Assembly: GCA_035461525.1 (NCBI GenBank)
Contig: DATHVD010000079.1
Coordinates: 1-30,271 of the forward strand
Direction: 5' to 3'
From: JAIBJN01 sp035461525
Lineage (GTDB): Bacteria > Actinomycetota > Thermoleophilia > Gaiellales > Gaiellaceae
Length of the DNA: 30,271 bases
Positions 27,192-30,271 of this stretch are shown here, in pieces. The notes under the pieces were generated by a model. It saw only the letters and a program-made list of their open reading frames with translations. It did not search any database and was not told the origin of the DNA. How positions within the stretch are numbered: the first letter of the stretch is position 1; each line of letters starts with the position of its first letter. Both the position numbers and the translations under genes were made by a program.

Positions 27192-28831
27192 TGGGACGCG
27201 CGCTGCCCGCAATCCTCGCCCTGGCCGTGGCCGTCGCAGGCGGGACACTCGTCCCGGCCGCGTCCCCCGCGTCCGCCGCGCCGCCGCGACCGGAGCTCTC
27301 CGGGACGCCGTCGCCGTGGAGCGCGGACACGGGCGCCGTCTTCTCCTTCTCCGGCTCCGCCGAAACGGCGGGCTTCGCCTGTCGCCTGGACGGAGGCGCC
27401 TGGGCGCCGTGCACGTCGCCGGTCTCCTACTCGGGGCTCGCCGAGGGCTCGCACGCGTTCCAGGTGAGGGCGCGGGACAGCTCGGGAGACCAGAGCCCGC
27501 CCGCCACGTTCGGCTGGACGATCGACGTCACGGCTCCCGAGCCCCCGAGCGACGTGGCGGCCGAGGCGACGTCGCCCGCGGGGGCCGTCGTCCTCTTCTC
27601 GGCCACCGACAATCTCGATCCCGCCCCCGCGCTCGAGTGCTCGCACGCGCCGGGCTCGGCGTTCCCGCTCGGCATCACGTCCGTTACCTGCACCGCGGTG
27701 GACGCGGCCGGCAACCGGAGCACGGACCGCTCGTTCACCGTCTCGGTGCGGGACACCACGCCGCCGACGGTGGCGCCGCGGCCGGACGTGCTCGCGTCCC
27801 AGGAGTCCCCGGCAGGCGCGGTCGTGGACTACGCCCTCCCCACCGCCCAGGACGTGGCCGACCCCGCCCCGGTGGTGAGCTGCAGCCCGGCTCCCGGATC
27901 GACCTTCCCCGTCGGCGAGACCGTCGTCACGTGCGTCGCCACCGATGCCGCGGGGCTGACCAGCCAGCCGAGGACGTTCAGGGTCGTCGTCCAGACGGGG
28001 CCCACGCCGGCGAGCCCCCTGATCGTGGCCCTCGTCCCGACTCTCACCAATCGCACGAGCGCCGCCTTCGAGATCACGGTGGGCGCCGGCGCGGCGGAGT
28101 GCAAGCTGGACAGGCCCGAGAGCCCCGGCGCGTTCACCCCCTGCGCGAGCGGAGTCCACCGCTACGACGGGCTCGTGGACGGCGCCCACCTCTTCACTGT
28201 TCAGGTGACGAACTCGATCGGCAACCGCAGCCAGGCCTCGTACGGCTGGACGGTCGACCTCACCCCGCCCGCAGCCGTCGCGCGCTTCGCCGCGCGCGCG
28301 GGCGACGGGCTCGTGAGGCTGACGTGGACGCGACCGCTCGACGCGGACTACGCGCGCGTGCGCGTCTGGCGCAAGCGGGCCGGCTCGGGAGCGTGGAAGC
28401 GGCTTGCCGACCGCGTGCAGAAGGCATCCCTCGTCGACAAGAACGTGAGGAACCACGTTCGCTACCTGTACCGGATCCGCAGTCTCGACAAGGCGGGCAA
28501 CGCCTCGAGCGCGAACAAGGCATCCGCCTGGCCGAGCCCGATCCTCTCGCCCGCGTTCGGCGCCGTCGTCCACTCGCCGCCGCTCGTGAGGTGGACGTCG
28601 GTCCGGCGGGCGACCTACTACAACATGCAGCTCTGGCGCAACGGGAAGAAGCTCATGAGCGTCTGGCCGACGGATGCCCGGTTCCAGCTGCGGTCGTCGT
28701 GGCGGTTCCAGGGGAAGCGGCACCTGCTCGCGGGAGGACCGGTCACCGTGTACGTCTGGCCCGGGTTCGGGCGGAAGGCGGACGTGCGCTACGGGCCGCT
28801 CCACGGCCGCACGACGTTCAGGCTCGGCTGA
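27188..28831 (+). CDS. Secreted HYR/Ig-like/fibronectin-type repeat protein
   Basis: 547 residues (GTG 27188; ATG 27191 equally possible). The signal peptide RALPAILALAVAVAGG ends near SPASA-APP. An Ig-like module with CRLDGGAWAPCTSPVSYSGL comes first. Two HYR repeats follow, each with a paired ECSHAPGSAFPLGITSVTC / SCSPAPGSTFPVGETVVTC core. A second CKLDRPE Ig-like module is followed by a fibronectin III-like unit (AARAGDGLVRLTWTRPLDAD) and a C-terminal domain with WTSVRRATYYNMQLWRNGKK. HYR proteins are adhesion or surface proteins; no enzyme motif is seen. It is co-transcribed with the exported basic protein before it. Confidence 0.85.
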   Translation: MMGRALPAILALAVAVAGGTLVPAASPASAAPPRPELSGTPSPWSADTGAVFSFSGSAETAGFACRLDGGAWAPCTSPVSYSGLAEGSHAFQVRARDSSGDQSPPATFGWTIDVTAPEPPSDVAAEATSPAGAVVLFSATDNLDPAPALECSHAPGSAFPLGITSVTCTAVDAAGNRSTDRSFTVSVRDTTPPTVAPRPDVLASQESPAGAVVDYALPTAQDVADPAPVVSCSPAPGSTFPVGETVVTCVATDAAGLTSQPRTFRVVVQTGPTPASPLIVALVPTLTNRTSAAFEITVGAGAAECKLDRPESPGAFTPCASGVHRYDGLVDGAHLFTVQVTNSIGNRSQASYGWTVDLTPPAAVARFAARAGDGLVRLTWTRPLDADYARVRVWRKRAGSGAWKRLADRVQKASLVDKNVRNHVRYLYRIRSLDKAGNASSANKASAWPSPILSPAFGAVVHSPPLVRWTSVRRATYYNMQLWRNGKKLMSVWPTDARFQLRSSWRFQGKRHLLAGGPVTVYVWPGFGRKADVRYGPLHGRTTFRLG

Positions 28832-28844
28832 GAGCGCAGGGACC

Positions 28845-28866
28845 GCGGCCGCCGGAGGGCGGCCGC
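28845..28866 (+). terminator. Perfect GC hairpin after the HYR gene
   Basis: GCGGCCGCC and GGCGGCCGC, a perfect 9-bp stem with a GGAG loop, 13 nt after the HYR stop. There is no T-run. It ends where the putative -10 box of tRNA-Sec begins, so it also occupies that promoter's spacer. Confidence 0.5.
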
Positions 28867-28872
28867 TAGGCT
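28867..28872 (+). promoter_or_regulatory. Putative -10 element (TAGGCT) of tRNA-Sec
   Basis: TAGGCT ends 6 nt before the first base of mature tRNA-Sec, so the primary transcript may start at the mature 5' end. Confidence 0.4.
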
Positions 28873-28878
28873 GGCCGC

Positions 28879-28972
28879 GGAGCGGCACGGGCCCGGTGGC
28901 CCAGCCGGTCTTCAAAACCGGAAAAACCGGTGTAGCCCATCGGTTGGTGGGTTCGACTCCCACGCCGCTCCG
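28879..28972 (+). tRNA. selC: tRNA-Sec (anticodon UCA)
   Basis: 94-nt tRNA decoding UGA as selenocysteine. The 8-bp acceptor stem pairs GGAGCGGC with GCCGCTCC, followed by discriminator G. The long D-stem GGGCC/GGCCC has a tight 4-nt loop. Anticodon stem CCGGT/ACCGG encloses loop CTTCAAA with anticodon TCA at 28912-28914. A long variable arm (AACCG...CGGTT) and T-arm GTGGG-TTCGACT-CCCAC follow. The eight-pair acceptor and extended D-stem separate it from tRNA-Ser. CCA is not encoded. It lies 2.7 kb after selB on the same strand, with other genes between. Confidence 0.96.
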
Positions 28973-29311
28973 TTAGCGAAGTCCCTGCAAAGGCGACGGT
29001 TCGTGCAACCCCGGTGTCGTCTAGCTGAGCAACAAAATGTGAACTTGGTACTGGATCTGGTACCGGTTTCAGCGCACCTGAGCGCATCTCACCGGATCTA
29101 AGCGGGCCGAAGCGGCGCCCGAGCCGTCGGGTCGCAGAAACCGGTGGGCTGGAGTGCCGACCACCGGATGGAACCGACACCCGCGCAACGATGACCGTTG
29201 TCAGGGCGACCGGCATGCTTAGCGCGGTGAGCAGGCACAGCACGCTATGGCCGATGACGCGGCCGACTGCAGCCAAACACGTCATTTTGCGCCGCGCCTC
29301 CCGCACGCCCC
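28973..29311. other. Atypical intergenic stretch after tRNA-Sec
   Basis: Lower GC than the rest (for example ACAAAATGTGAACTTGG near 29033) with short repeats such as TGGTAC and AGCGCA. No intact gene is supported. On the minus strand 29190-29286 reads a hydrophobic segment VIGHSVLCLLTALSMPVALT, perhaps a small or broken membrane protein gene. The position just 3' of a tRNA is a common integration site, but no integrase or direct repeat of the tRNA end is seen here. Confidence 0.4.
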
Positions 29312-30271
29312 GTGAGCGGCGCACCGCGTCTGAGCCGAGAGGCGTTCCTGCGGAGCTCGGGCGTCTCGCTGGGCACGATCCTCGTCGCCGGCGCCGGCGG
29401 CCTGAGCTACCGCGCCTACGACCAGGGCGTGCTCGAGCCGGGCAGGGGTCCCGCCTACGCCCCCTGGTCGCACTGGCAGGAGCACCGGGGCCTGCTGCCG
29501 CTCGTCGCCGCGGCGACGCTGGCGCCGAGCCCGCATAACGCCCAGGCGTGGCTGTTCCGGCTCGCGCCGTACCGCGTCGATCTCATCGCCGACACAAGCC
29601 GCGGCACCGGGGCGATCGACCCGTTCCAGCGGGAGCTGTACGTCGGCCTCGGAGCGGCACTGGAGAACCTCGTCCTTGCCGCCGACGCCCATGGCTTGGT
29701 GACGACGGTCGCACTGATGCCAGAGGGGCCGCAGTCCGCGCACGCAGCCCGGATCGAGCTGCGCAGCACACCGGCGCGCGAGTCGGAGCTCTATCGGCAG
29801 ATCCCGCGGCGGCACACCGACCGCTACCCGTACGCGCGCGGCAAGGAGCTGCCGCCGGCCGCGCTGCGAGCGATGCAGTCGCTGACAACGAGCGAGACGC
29901 CAGACGCGCGGCTGTTCTGCTACGCGAGTCGGGCGCAGCGGACGCGACTCGGCGAGCTCATCGTCGCGGCGACCGAGGCGATCGTCGCCGACCCCGACCA
30001 GGCCCGCAGCGACTACAACTGGTTCCGCCAGAGCTGGGACGAGATCCAGCGCCGCCGCGACGGGATCACGGTCGACGCGGCCGGCCTCGCTCCGAGCTCA
30101 CAGCCGCGCTCGCGAAGCTGCTGCCCGCCCAGTCCCTGACGCGACAGGCGAGGCCTGGCTGCAGGCAACGCGCGGGCGGCAGACGAGCACCGCGCGGCCT
30201 ACGGGATCGTCGCCGTTCGCGACGCGGCCGACAGCGGCCAGCGGCTCCAGGGCGGCCGGCTGCTCGAGCGG
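29312..30271 (+). pseudogene. Acg-like nitroreductase-family gene with several frame changes, running off the window
   Basis: GTG 29312 starts a Tat-like N-terminus (SREAFLRSSGVSLGTILVAG). LVAAATLAPSPHNAQAWLFR is the FMN-binding start of Acg-type nitroreductases, followed by ALENLVLAADAHGLVTTVAL, RRHTDRYPYARGKELPPAAL and DYNWFRQSWDEIQRRRDGIT. From about 30090 homology jumps frame: ELTAALAKLLPAQSL is read in frame 1, GEAWLQATRGR in frame 0 (from 30147), and ADEHRAAYGIVAVRDAADSG in frame 2 (from 30179). So three shifts occur within about 100 bp, ending the uninterrupted frame at 30139. Real decay or sequence error near a contig end are both possible. Confidence 0.75.

Noticed and set aside
28831..28972. 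tRNA-Ser instead of tRNA-Sec
   Set aside because: The anticodon is TCA (reads UGA), the acceptor stem has 8 pairs and the D-loop is short, all features of tRNA-Sec.
29312..30271. Nitroreductase break as selenocysteine UGA read-through
   Set aside because: The gene is interrupted by frame changes, not by an in-frame TGA with matching flanks.

Overview
The window is very GC-rich and densely coded. Start codons are often GTG, gene overlaps of the GTGA type are common, and many genes seem to be transcribed without a leader from a TAnnnT element close to the start codon. Gene content (acyl-CoA carboxylase parts, a two-subunit type methylmalonyl-CoA mutase subunit, a DUF5317 remnant, a MoaD-MoaE fusion, GGDEF/HD-GYP and HYR proteins) suggests a high-GC actinobacterium, probably class Thermoleophilia (Gaiellales/Solirubrobacterales). 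The lineage is inferred from general gene content and style; there is no rRNA here.

Positions 1-2500 hold a minus-strand operon sucC - SAM methyltransferase - sucD, with sucD cut by the window start. Positions 2850-4217 hold a 53-residue Asp/Thr/Ser-rich peptide gene followed by a JmjC/cupin oxygenase whose frame has no normal start codon. This pair is the best candidate here for an undescribed system, possibly a hydroxylated ribosomal peptide. A sucrase/ferredoxin-like protein with a 22-bp palindrome in its promoter and a small uncharacterised protein without a clear stop follow.

Positions 5582-9027 hold a biotin carboxylase/BCCP fusion (minus), pgsA plus a double GNAT acetyltransferase (plus), and a small protein resembling the carboxylase epsilon subunit. 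Positions 9076-14122 hold an NlpC/P60 remnant, a 30-residue membrane peptide coupled to a GGDEF/HD-GYP protein, a truncated DUF5317 gene, and an anchored internally duplicated beta-propeller-like protein. Positions 14129-18526 are minus strand: a propionyl-CoA-carboxylase-type beta subunit, then the unit methylmalonyl-CoA mutase large subunit - GNAT - isoprenylcysteine-methyltransferase-like protein. With SucCD and BioY (biotin uptake, 22084-22668), the window holds most of the route propionyl-CoA to methylmalonyl-CoA to succinyl-CoA to succinate. The B12-binding mutase subunit and the epimerase are not seen.

Positions 18550-22668 hold a small unknown gene with the MoaD-MoaE fusion, a site-2 protease, a LOG-family protein, an SRPBCC protein and BioY. 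Positions 22681-28972 hold a VOC protein, selA-selB, a YCII protein, two secreted/membrane proteins, and a tRNA-Sec (UCA). The window thus encodes selenocysteine synthesis and decoding parts but no selD and no recognisable selenoprotein. After the tRNA comes about 340 bp of atypical sequence and an Acg-like nitroreductase gene whose 3' part is broken by several frame changes before the window ends.
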